This document shows positions 45,680-57,757 of a stretch of 64,000 nt of DNA, piece by piece (within the stretch, counting starts at the first letter, position 1; each line of letters begins with the position of its first letter). Source of the stretch: Aulostomus chinensis (Eukaryota > Chordata > Actinopteri > Syngnathiformes > Aulostomidae); assembly GCA_037954235.1 (NCBI GenBank), contig JBBMOA010000017.1, forward strand, positions 20,446,027 through 20,510,026, given 5' to 3'. The position numbers and the translations under genes are program-made. A model generated the notes under the pieces. It was not told the origin of the DNA. It was given only the letters and a program-made list of their open reading frames with translations, and did not search any database.

Positions 45680-46250
45680 GTACTGAAGTTGTACATATTG
45701 AAGTATTCTACTAGTACATTCGTATTTCATGCTACATAAAGTATCGGGAAATGTATTCAAGCTTTACTTGCATGTGCTTAACAGAAAAAATACCTTGACG
45801 TGTACTTTTTTTGTGAGCGGTTGTGTATCCTATGTTCTCATGAGGGCGGTGTTAGTATCGTGAAGTAATTTCGAAGTACATTTGCTTGAGTCGATATGAA
45901 TCTGCTCAATTAAATATACGAGTGGCATTGAGGTGCATGACTTGTACTTCACTTGATCAGAATTGGTTTTCATCCACTTAATGACTCAAACCCTTTCAAA
46001 GGGAAGTACTGTGATTTATTTACACTACATTTACAGGACAACAAGTACATGATATTTGTATATTTTACATTTGGTGGCAGCATTTGGTGAATGATGCTAA
46101 TTTTTGGTTTCTCTTTTGGTTTGCAAAAAACGCAACTGTCGGGGCTTCCGGTGGTAACTGACGTTTGATTTACCTGCACTTTTACTTCAACCCATACTGT
46201 CGTGTTATACTCTGATACTGCTTAAGTACTTGAATAACATTTGGAATAAA
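45680..46250. mobile_element. Decayed teleost repeat of the TACTTC/CACTACATTTA type
   Basis: Segments such as GTATTTCATGCTACATAAAGTA (about 45722) and GGAAGTACTG...ACACTACATTTACAG (46001-46036) match the wording of a widespread fish repeat rich in AAGTACTT units. The same flavour shows at 44735-44770 and 51600-51680. It is too decayed to give clean ends. No coding capacity. Confidence 0.4.
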
Positions 46251-49200
46251 GCCACCTTGTAACTGAAAATGACTGTACATGACTCAACAATCTAAGTATG
46301 TCCCTCACCACGCTCACGTACTGTTGCCATGGTTACCAGACACTGGCGATTGACATTTTCATTGTTATCTCCATTTCTTCCAACCCTGAAGTCAAGAAAC
46401 TGTAAAAATATTAAAAATATTCGCCCTGGTTGACTGAGGTTTCTTGTTTTAGGAGAACAAGCAGCTGCTCAAAATGGATCTTTGCTTTGAGTGTAGAACA
46501 TAAATATTGGTGTAAATGTGAGTTATCGGTTTATCATTTCCCTTCCAACTTTTCTCTTTATCTCCGCTTTACTGTGACTTATTAGAGAGTCTACCTGCAG
46601 GAGCAGGACTGTGGGAGAGCTTGTTTTCACTGGGCTGAAAGACATTCAGTATCGTACATGCTCTCTCACCCACTCTTGCTCTGACACCGCAAGGACCTCA
46701 GGGGCAAGAATGGGCTGCCTGACCTCCCCCGTTTCCATCACCGCTTCCCAGAACGTCCATGAAATTTGTCCAGCTGAAAGACTCCCTTTCACCCAAATCG
46801 CTTGGTTTGTTGTTCAGCAATCCCCCAGGGCCCTCGACCTGCCGTGTTTTACTCCTCAAAGAATAACAAAATGCACACAAGCTGACAGTTTTTCATCTCC
46901 GAGGTTATAAACGTTCTGCACGTACGCACAGCCGCAGACTGACCTCCCACAAGGTTCTCTCAGCTCACGCCAGATAGAACTCTCTGCTCTGCTAGAGTGT
47001 TAGATGACACATAACGGGATAAAGTTACACCGATTCAATTCTCCAGAAAATCTCTTCCCTTGTCCTTTGCCATCATCCGTGGAGAAACAACGGAACACTG
47101 TGTCTGTGAGCTCCGGCTTGTGTCAGTCTTTCCTAGAACTCTGCCTCAACACCAGCACGCTGATCCCAGTTTCACTCTTACACAAAATGTCACAGATAAA
47201 TAAAATGACTGTAAAATTTGTTTTTCAATCAGATGCATCAAACATCAAAGCAGGTCATGAATCACTGAACAACAACAAAAAAAAGAAGTATGAAATATTT
47301 TTGAATAACAAGAACAGGGGGGAAAAAAAGAACCTCATGCAAAGTAACTATGAATCCAGATTTTCTCAGAAAAAAAAACCAGTCAAAGATGACTTTTCCA
47401 ACTCCCTCACCTCTCTCCATTTACAGTAGCATATTTGTACTGGAACATTTTCATTTATTATTAAAACCAAGTTGTCGTTTTTTTTTTAAAGAGAAAAAAA
47501 AAACACGTCAAATTGATGATCTCTTCCTGTTTCGCATTTCAAAAAAGCCTCATCAGAGCACTTTGCAATGTACAAAGAACCTAATTGTGTCCAAAACTAA
47601 ATGGAAAGCCATTTGCATCCTGTTTCAGTGTAACATATTCCATTGTTTTTAGTTGATGTTCCACTGTTTTGCTCTGAAAAAACAAAAAACAAAAAAAAAA
47701 ACCTTTCCTCTCTTTCCCCCTGTGGGATTATGTCACTGACATAAACAGTGAGCAGAACTTATAATATTGTTCCAGTTGACATCATAATCAATTTTTGCCA
47801 CCTTTGTGTTTGTTGTGTCCTGATATACACAACCTATATTCCAGCGGAAGTTAAACAAGTAGTGACCTTTTCCGTTCCTGTTTTGGAATAAAACATGGTG
47901 CAACCATCTTTAGGACATGTGAAGTAAGGCTTTTCAATAAACAATGACACAACTCGTTATTATAAGGCGTGGCAGCTGGGGCTTGTTGTTTGCTGAAGTT
48001 GTGTTTTGGAGCGATGGCAAGGAGAAGTTCTTTGATTTAAAAAAAAAAAAATCACACATTGCACAGTTCCATTTGCCACATTTCTTTCCATATAACAAAC
48101 AATTATTTTCAGGAAGAGCAAAAGGAAGTGATCCGTGTTGGTCAGTATGAGCTGGCGTGTTTTTGTTTTTTTTTTCTTCACGGATGAGCAGTCACATCAC
48201 GGTTCGACACTCATTTTAACTCAGCGGTCAGTTTTGTTTGATACGGAAACGGAGCAACGCTGTCTCCTGTGATTTATGTTAAATGGTATTTCGACTGCCA
48301 ACGCAGGAAGCGATCTGGTGTGAAGTTCAGCGAGCGGGAGTGAAATGAGAGGGTGTGGAGGCCGTCTCTCCATCACTGGAACCCGCCAAGGCTGAAGCTG
48401 AGGTCGTGTCAGGACTCTCCGCAATGCCATGTGGCTAAAACATCTAAGAGACACCACGGGCACCCTCAACATTCTTCAGTGACTTCGTCTATTGAGCTGT
48501 GATTCCTCACTTTCTATTTGGAGCAACAAGTCCTGGCATACTTTAACCTCTTTCCTTGCCAAACCCAGAAAGGAAAATTAGATTACCGCGACACGTCTCT
48601 TACAAATAACTCGTGATTATTATCAATTATCTCCTGATAAATCAGTCTCAGCGGACATTTTAAGAGCTTCACTGTAGGTCCGGCACCTCAAGAGGCTGAT
48701 GATCTGGTGTCAGAGAGATAGTGATGCATCTGCTCAGACAACACCAAACCACCGGCACCATTCTGCTCCGACTCAGACTGGAACGTCTGCAACATGTACA
48801 GAAACATGTCTCCAAGAAGCCAATTAACCAGATTATTGCTCTGTGTATTTTCACAAGGAACATGATAGCACTGGAAAAGCCCCAACTGAGTGATATCTCA
48901 GGCAAAATTGTGAGAAAGTACTGAAGGTCAGAGGAAGACGTGCGGATAACTTAATTTTTAATTTAGTTTTTGTTTCATTTAACAAAAAAATGCAACAATT
49001 TCCACGGATGTAATGTTTGAACAGGCTGAACACATTCTTATATGTATATTTTGCTTTAAAAGTAAAAAAAAAACGTCACCTGATGGTCCTGATGAGTGAT
49101 ATTGATCTGCTTTGCTAAGTATTGGATAAATACATAAAAGCCATATGTATGGTTTTTAAACTAAAGTCACATTAGACCACTACTATCTAAGAAAAATAAC

Positions 49201-50054
49201 TTAAAAAGTGAACTCCCTATCACACTTGAGACCTGAGTAAAGCTGTAAGAAGTGACGAGTGCCCTGCCCCCCCCATGCATGTTATCGATGGGTAACAAAA
49301 AAAGGTGACGTTTCCTGTTGCCACCAGGTGGTGCTATGTGTCATCTGCTCCCCAAATTTATTGGATTCTTCTTAAGCCAATACTACACCCCAAATCATCC
49401 AAACAATCCTGCTGTCAAACAAACAAACCAACACCTCCTTGTCAGGGGTAAGTAGATCCTGGAGGTAATTGGGTATTGATGCTTTTATTTTGTAGGCAAG
49501 AATACTGCACTGGAAGTGGCAACCAATTCAGGGCTAGAAAAAAAAAAAAGAGAGACAGAATTTCCAATTTTTAACTTTACTGACTTCGTGAGAATGTGCG
49601 GATTTGCTTTTTTCCCTTCATTGTGCAATCTAACGTAACAGACGAACAATGAAACATCTTATTAGTTTCAGCGACAGTAGATTTGCTCTAAAATCCGTTC
49701 CTCAATTGCAAAAATGTTCTGTTCCGCTGCGCGAAGGAAATCGGCAGGAATGGAGCTGGTTCCCAACAACGGATAGACAGGATTCCTGCATTAATCATGA
49801 GAAACGTGAGACGGCTGGACCAGCTAGTTCGGAATCAGTCGTACTATTTCGCAGACATACCAGATCCTTCACATATGGACAGATGCTGACTCATATGTGA
49901 TTGACCCTGCAGGCCACCGTAGGTTCTTTTCAGTTGACAGAACAGGCGGGATGAGGTGAAGGCTTGTAATTCCCACCATCGCCACTGGATGTCACTCGGT
50001 CCTTCCCACGAGCAGTATATTTTACTCAATAGAAGAAAATAATTTCGCTATCTA
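46251..50054. other. No gene seen
   Basis: AT-rich non-coding DNA with many A and T runs. No supported exon; CTCF-like motif at 49321. Confidence 0.45.
49321..49334 (+). promoter_or_regulatory. CTCF-like motif
   Basis: CCACCAGGTGGTGC matches 13 of 14 positions of the CTCF core consensus. It lies in repeat-poor, gene-free DNA about 6 kb past the CYP1C cluster. Confidence 0.35.
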
Positions 50055-50232
50055 ACCAAAAGTACGTGGACAACCGCATATAACTGGAAGGTTTTTGACA
50101 AGTACATGGCAGCAGTGGGTTGCTCCAGCCTCCAGAGCATCAGTGTGCAGTCAGCGTGGCAGTTCATCCAAAATGTGTCAGACAGAGTTGAGGTCTGGTC
50201 TCCCCTCAGGCCAATCAAGCTCTTATACATAA
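50055..50232 (+). mobile_element. Decayed Tc1-like / fish DNA-transposon fragment
   Basis: It begins CCAAAAGTACGTGGACAACC and later reads AGTTCATCCAAAATGTGTC...GTTGAGGTCTGG...GGCCAATCAAGCTCTT. These phrases are characteristic of a high-copy teleost DNA-transposon family. Only one damaged end is present, with no transposase frame. Confidence 0.45.
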
Positions 50233-53003
50233 TGGACTTTATTCTTTTGGCCATAACAGACAACATATTTCAGTCTAAATAAATGTGTCTGTGCCAGTTC
50301 AAGAGTCCATGACTGTGGTCTGAACCAGTGGCCTTGGAACGGCACAGCTGGGGTAACCATTTTATTCCACTGTGAATATTTTAAAATCGTTGGTAAGAAT
50401 AAGAGAAAAACATATTTTTTTATCATAGACATCTAGGGTTATTTTTACCCAGAGCTGAAGGGAAATGAAGAAAAAGTCAGCTGAACTGTCTTTGCGCGAA
50501 TGTCATAATTTATGAAGCGTAATGAAGAATGTCATCTGTCATAACATACTTTGGTTTTATACCGTCTAGTTTTGACATTCCCACTGATGCAATTGGTTAT
50601 GAAATATCTTGTAACCATTTTCCTGACATAATTGTCACATGCTCCTCAGTCAAACAAGCTACCCACAATCCCCCTCTGCTGCTACTCCAGCACAATAACC
50701 CCCCCCCCCCCCCACAACACTACCACCACCCTCCAAGCCATCCCACTTCAAGCTCTCTTCTTGGCAATGCCTAAAGCCAGACCAAAACAATTTAGCAATA
50801 AGCTATTTGCGTTAGTAAGGTTTTGTTTTCAGTTGTTTTTGCATTCTCCGTTCGTAGAGGGGAACTGCCTGTCAGAACTTCCCAACTCAGCAAGGGAATA
50901 ATGGTTTGGCGGAGCCGACCACTCATCTGAATACATGTTCCTTAGGATATGGGACCACGTGTTTGGAACGTATAGCTTTGATGACAGTGTGATATTTCAC
51001 TTTGTTCGCTGTCTCAAAGGAGGATTTCACATAACGTGACGAGACTGAGCGGTTTGGCAGAGAGAAGAACCAATGAAAGCAATAAAGTGGGTTTCAACCT
51101 TCTTCTTTTTTTTTAAAGTTGGGTTGTTGTTTTTTTTAAAAATAATTGTACTAATAATTTCAGTGCACTGAGTAAACTTCCAGATCTATAGGAGTCGGTA
51201 CCTGTGTGCTCTCTACTGGGCGCGTGGACGTGCTAAGACATTATGTACTCTGAGCTTTAGTCAGTGGAGTCATGACAGCACATGGAGGAGCAGCAGGGAC
51301 ACAAAGACAGTTTTGTGTCATCAACGACTCAAATTCTTTCCCTCAACGTGATTGCTCACAGGACAAAACTTTAACAAACAGTTGTTCAAGTAAAACTGAA
51401 CAGTCTAATCATCGGATTCACCGTACACAAGTAGCAGGCGCACAACCTTAAATATACAAGCTGTCTTCTTGGTCTTGTCTTACTGGGACACTTGAGACTA
51501 AATTGCAATGCTGGAAAGTTCAAGTTGCAGTGTAAAAGTTTCAATATTGAGCACAAAACTACGACAGACAGAACCGTGAACATAACTCAAGTGAGCTCAT
51601 TGGTATCCTGCAAGTTTACTGCAAGTACTACTAGTACATCTTTAGTTGACCTCCACATAAATCTACAGTACATACTATACGCTATTTTGCTATTTCCATC
51701 ATGTAGTAATACTCTGGTTTTCTTTGTGAGTGTGTAGTGAGTTTGGGGGATTCCGGGATTATGTGATGGAGGTCGTGCAGGGACACAGGGAATGTGGGGA
51801 CAGAGAGTGAGGGAATGCTGCCAGGAATCAAACACAGGATTTGCTGCTTAGAACATTTGTGCCCATGTGGTACACACTCTGTCCTCTACACCGTCAGGTC
51901 TCTCCTGTCTTGTTTTCTACTGCAAATCCTTTTACCGATACTACAAGTGAACTTCTGGGTGCATATTTATTACTTGCTCTGTACTATATACGGTACTTTC
52001 CCACTTTTTCGTTTAGGAACATTCACTTTGTACTGTATATTTTAGATTTACTGTAATTAACTTTTTATGTAATGTATGTAAGTCCAATTTTGAAGTTTAT
52101 AAAAGTATACCTTATTTTGAGGACACAGTGAGTTTATGTCAATGCTTAATTTTATACCTCAAATATAGTGTGAACCACACTACACGGTACACCACGCAAG
52201 GAGTTTTAAAGTTTTTCTTTTTGCATTAAATTATTATTTCAAAGTAAATGTTGAGGATCGCAGTGTTCTAGCATTCTATTCATTTACATTATAAAAGATA
52301 AGATACAGAAATTCAAATAATCTCTTCAAACTGATGTTATTTGTATCACTGCTGTACTGGAATAATTCAAATAACTTCTGATTTGTCTGTACACTTTTCA
52401 GCATGAGCCAAATATACTTAACTCCTATTTATTAATCTGTGGGTCTATAAAACTGAAAGCAGATTCTCTTATTTTTACGTGCCGCTTGCACACCAGAATA
52501 ATTGTTTTTTTGTAAGGGACAGCCTGTTTTTAGGGAACACACACAGGTTTTACTAATATTCAGACGGACAAGCATCCAGCAATTCTGAGAAAACAGATGT
52601 CTACAGTATGTCAGAAGTGTGGGTGCCTTAACTCCGCAAAGTTTCATCACACACACCATCAGCTGGTTTGCAGGACAACACATCCAGAGGACCCTTGTGA
52701 GGGACTCCGCTCTGTGAAGAGGGAGCAAAGGGGGCTGATCAGGACAAAGAGAGAGGTCCCGGAAGACCACTTGAGCTGGAGCGGAGGTGTGGATCATAAA
52801 GAATAACAGAGTAGGGATGAAGGGTGCTTATGTAAATGCTGGGGCTAACACAAGGTTCCGGAGACACCGTTTACTCAGCCTGCCAGTATTAGAGGACTGG
52901 CAAGGAGTCCTGCCCCGATCCACGGAGGGAAAAACTGAGAGGACACAGAAGCTGGTCACACTCATACTAGGTGTTCCAGAGAAATCTGACATATTTTCTC
53001 TGT

Positions 53004-53008
<5 letters not shown>
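50233..53008. other. No gene seen
   Basis: Contains a 15-base C run (50699) and scattered AAGTAC-type repeat traces at 51600-52100. Confidence 0.4.
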
Positions 53009-53064
<56 letters not shown>

Positions 53065-53094
53065 TCTATGTATCTATTTATCCATCTATCTATC

Positions 53095-53138
<44 letters not shown>

Positions 53139-53220
53139 CTGTGTATATATATATATATATAGATATATATATAGATATAGATATATAGATATAGATATAT
53201 ATCTATATCTACATATATAT
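53009..53220. repeat. Compound microsatellite: (CA)n, CTAT units, (TC)n, (TA)n/TAGATA units
   Basis: Four different simple repeats follow one another without a break for over 200 bp: CA to 53061, CTAT-like to 53097, TC to 53128, then TA and TAGATA words to 53220. Open frames across it are artefacts. Confidence 0.9.
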
Positions 53221-56200
53221 GAAAAAAATTAAAATCAGCTCCAGGTCACACTTGAGGAAGCTGTTGTGAATGATAACAACAAATACATATTACAGCATTT
53301 AATCCCATGGTGGGTGATCTCATAGTATTATGTAAGACAGCTGTGTCTGTGCCAGAAACAGTACAGGGTACACATTCAGGTACATGTTTGGAGGCACGCA
53401 GCTCCCTCCTTTGCCTGCTGTACTTGGAAATACTTGGTTACTCAACTTGATTACCATCAGTAACAATCCTAACTCAAGCCAGCAAGGGTCGGTTATAAAA
53501 TACAGTACGCTCTTGAACTAATTACAGATTTCATAATGGTATTAAACCATTTAAATCACTTAACTATCAGAAGGGTTCTGCATCAGGACAGTAGCTGCAG
53601 CTGGTTACATAATTCAGTGAAGGCAGAGAATGAGTTAACACATCTGCAGCGGGCTACCTCTCTGTGAACCGTAGTGGCTGTGGGACCTCTCGCATGGGGG
53701 CTGCAGCTCAGCTTTCAAATACAATTACATGTTCGTGCAAACAGTTGCCCACTTGCTCAAACTCCTACCTTGTAAAATCACTTATCAAAATATTGGCTTC
53801 TGACTTCTTGAAGATGAAGATAAATGACTTGATTCTGAATCATAACAACATAATGGAGGATTAATTAGCGTTTTTCCTCCCATTAATCTGGTGGTGCTGG
53901 TGTGAGGTACAGTAGGAGAGTGGAAAAGCAGTAGAAATGAAAGTGAAGCATCTGCTTTACACCCTGGAGCACAGAGGGTTTATTTAAATGTTTTTCAAGT
54001 GCTAAAAATGGTGGGAGTCTGCATGCCAGCCCAGAAACAACCCCAGAGAAGAGGCTGACATAATGGCTTTGCGCTTCTCAAACCTAAGTGGATCACTCAA
54101 ATCTGTACAGCACTTGATGACTCAGAGGAAGGGGGGGCGCAGGAATGAATGACAGCAAGTGACTCAGATTGTTATACACGCACACAGGTGGCTTTGGTTT
54201 TGTCAGTCAGTGCCTGTCCTGTAACTAGGAGACACGAGAAAAGCATCCACATCCCCTCATCTCACCCCGTGCACCGCCATCCAGAGTAAACTCTCCCCAG
54301 GAGGCAAGCAGGGGAGACAGGAGTCGGGGTGTCTGCTCCAATTCTCCAAACTGGGATCAAATTGCCGAGGAGAACCCATTAAGCGAGTCCTGGACTTTGG
54401 CTGACTCCCCAACAACATAGGCTCCTTAGCCTACCACCATCCTCTCTCCTTTCCTTTTACTCCTCCCACACATACTCCCACCCCCTGCCGAGTTGGCTGC
54501 CAGGAACTAAGATGTATAGGCCTCAGCAGAGAGCCGCCTCCAAGGTAGCACATCGCTCCTCTGCCAGCAATAATAAGTTATTCTGCTCTCCCTCTCGTCT
54601 CAGCTACACACTTTCTCTGCATCACAATGGTCAGAGATGCTGCCAGAAGCTGTAGCCAACAACTACACTCTGCTCTGCCCCTTTTTCCCCCTCCAGTTCT
54701 GAGAGAAATGTGCCCAAAAGTATTTATGTCACCGGGGGGGGGGGGCTTGCCAGCTTGAGAAGCAATGTGTGTTCTCTGAGATAGGTTACTGTGTACACAC
54801 TGGAGCAGACCACTTGCTGCGTTTACTGTTGTTAGGTTGGAAATTGGGAATTACATGGGCTGTAGGGTATCTGGACTGTTTGAAAACAGAATCGGTCCAA
54901 GACAGCACTTTAAAAATAAGGACCAGCCAATATCTTTAGCACCGATCACAGATATGGGGAAGACAAATACAAATATTGGCGTGCATAAATACATTTGAAA
55001 CAGATATTCTCTCACACACAAATTCAGACGCAGGGACATGTAATTGACTCGCTCAAGCAGTAACCCCAGGCACTAATCATAATCATAACAATAAAATGCT
55101 GCGCAGTAATCCTTACCCTCACTTTAACCCCAGGCTAATTATAACTCTGTTCCAAACCTCTAATCCCTGAGCGGCCCCCTTTTCAAAGTAATGACAAGAC
55201 GTTCTAATTTTAGAGCATATTACTTATAATTCTTTCTGGAAATGTGATCATCGCAAGGACTGACAAAGAAAATTAAGTTATGGTCCTGTGCAGTTGTAAA
55301 AAGCAATCCGGACATCCTGTAGCCTTTTATCGCATTAGCCATCAAATCGTCTAAACTACAGACTATCATCTAGAGACAAACGTTCCTATAAAAGATCTAA
55401 AAGCACAAATATCTGACAGGCTCAGTGCTGCTATTAAATATTATGAAGCCACTTGGCCCGAATGCTGTGCGTGTGCTTGACTTCAGTCTTTGTACGGTTG
55501 AAGCAAACTAAATTGAATGTGCTGGAGTGTCTTTGAACAGTTAACATTAACGCTGCAGCACCGACATCCGAGGGCCAGTTTACCTCTGATCCGGGGCTTT
55601 TAACGGCGAGCTCCAGAACTTTCCGGCAAATTGAGAATCGAGGCTGTCCATTTTTCTGTTTTTGCACCTGTTTTCTCCCCAGTTACAAATTCACCTCTAC
55701 CAAGCTGTCCTGAATACTCCACACACAGTGAGGGGTGAGGAAGCACAAGTGCATGAACCAGGACACACACACTGCAGCACAGAGAGCCGAACAACATGCT
55801 GCACTACTTAGGTACCTCATCGGGGTTAAAAACCACGCAGTGGGAACTTTCTGGAAATGAGTGTCCATCGTACCTCCTGAGGAGCATCATGATGAGATTC
55901 ACAGGATAGCTGGAGCCAAGTTGTTCTCTTGTTCACCAGCACTATCAAGCCCTTTCACCTGGACCCCTCTTGGGCTGTCCTTGTTTGCTTGGAGAGCACA
56001 ACACAGCCCCAAGTGATGCACACCAACACGGACCTAACAAAGAGGAGGAGACAGTATCATAATCACCACAAACCTTCAGCGCGGGCAAGTGACGGACCCT
56101 CGACTGTCTCTTTTAGGCCTGTTGTGAAAAGTTGAAATTATTTATCTGTTAAGGACTGTGAGGCAACTTTGAGTTTCACTGGGTTTCTTTTTCCTTTTTT

Positions 56201-57507
56201 GCAGAAACAAACCGCTCAACCACCAAGAGAATGATGTTCAGTGGGACCTGCTGACCGCTTCGCTGTCTGTGCTCGCATCGAGTCCAACACGTCTCTCTAA
56301 AGAGGTATTTTTGGTTCAGTGCAAAAATGTAAACATTCAAGTGCAAAAGGGACGACAGGCTGCGTCCCTGAGTGGACCAGCTGAGAAAACACTGCTCTCT
56401 ACACAATCTGTAAAAAAATCCAAATTCCACTGTTCACGTCCCATGGCAGTCATTTGGTTTGGCCCTGAGCTGCTATTACACCTACTCGTCATTTCATAAC
56501 ATACTGAGTTTTACATGCAGTCATTTATGACGAATCATAAAAAGTCGCAGTGATTCTGGTGGGAGCTCTGAGCGAGAATAAGAAGGACGTCAGTTGATTT
56601 CACTGGGAAAACATACTTGCAGTCAAAGCCAATGCAATCATGTAAAGTGGATGACATGGAAAAATTGTGTTTGGTGCTCTAGTGCAGGATTTCTCACAGC
56701 CGCTGAAAAGGTTCTGCTAAATTCACTGTGCGCCACCTTCACAAAAGCGACTCAATAACGACGCCTGAGATGAAGATGTATCCATGCTGCGGCCCGTTTG
56801 TGGCCCTCAAGCACACAAACAAAGGCTCTGTGAGTGAAAATCATTTGTTTGCACGTATTTTCGTGTTCCTCGTACACAGAAAGGTGAGGGCTTGTCACAC
56901 TGATCGATGTTACATTAACCAACAAATGGATCTGTGGAACACTCCTCAGACTCGGGCTGCTCAAAGTGGCTACTCACGGTAACCTCTAATAATTTATTGA
57001 CTTTCTAAATCATTATCGGACCAAAATGATCAAATTCTGACAATTAAATAAAAAAAACAATTAATACGCCCTGGGCTTTTGTGATACTCAAAACAATTTA
57101 TACACATTTTACTGCCAAAACTGCTGGTAGTTAGAGAGCTCTTTGCTAACTTTAATGTGAATAAATAATTTAATCACACAGCTTTTTGGGACCCTCCGAA
57201 TGAAATCAAACCTAAACATATCCCATCAAGGTGGTGAAGCCTGTGGCTCATCAGGGGTCATGAGACGCTCAACAATGAATCTGCTTTTTTTGTCTATGGG
57301 GGAAAGCATTTGGGGCCATCAGTGCATCACATAATAGACCACTGATCGTTCTGTTATGCAGCCAAACAAAACTGACATTTGTGTTGCTGGAGCGTTATTT
57401 CAGAGTATCCAAAGATTGTTGTCTAGTTTAATTAGACAAAAAAATGGTCAAAAATCCTTCATGAGCAGCTATGTGTGGGAAAAGGGTGCGTAGAGTGTTT
57501 AACAGCA
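53221..57507. other. No gene; CNE-like sequence at 54060-54680
   Basis: The part from 54060 to 54680 is non-repetitive, balanced in composition and dense in short conserved-looking words, resembling non-coding elements near developmental genes. The rest shows nothing that I can name. Confidence 0.4.
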
Positions 57508-57757
57508 GGATTTATGCTCCTCTCAAGCTTTCCCAGCCCAACCGGTAGGTGGACGGCCACCCACCCCGAGTCCGCTTCTGCTTCGAGGTTTCTTCCGTTA
57601 AAAGGAGTTTTTCCGCGGCACAGTTGCCAAGTGCTTGCTCACGGGGGAATCGTTGGGTTTCTGTAAACTTATAAAGAGTGTGGTTGAGACCTGCTCCATA
57701 TGGAAAGTGCCCTGAGATAACTTCTATTATGAGTGTAGAAATAAAAGTGAATTAATA
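57508..57757 (+). mobile_element. 3' tail of an L2/Maui-like LINE (or SINE sharing that tail)
   Basis: The stretch contains GAGGTTTCTTCCGTTAAAAG, TTGCCAAGTGCTTGCTCACG, TGGGTTTCTGTAAACTTAT and TATGGAAAGTGCCCTGAGAT in that order, ending AAATAAAAGTGAATTAA. This order is diagnostic of the 3' untranslated tail of L2-clade LINEs in fish. The reverse transcriptase part is absent, so it is a typical 5'-truncated insertion. Confidence 0.6.

Noticed and set aside
53098..53188. Ser/Leu/Tyr/Ile-rich frame
   Set aside because: Produced by TC and TA microsatellites.
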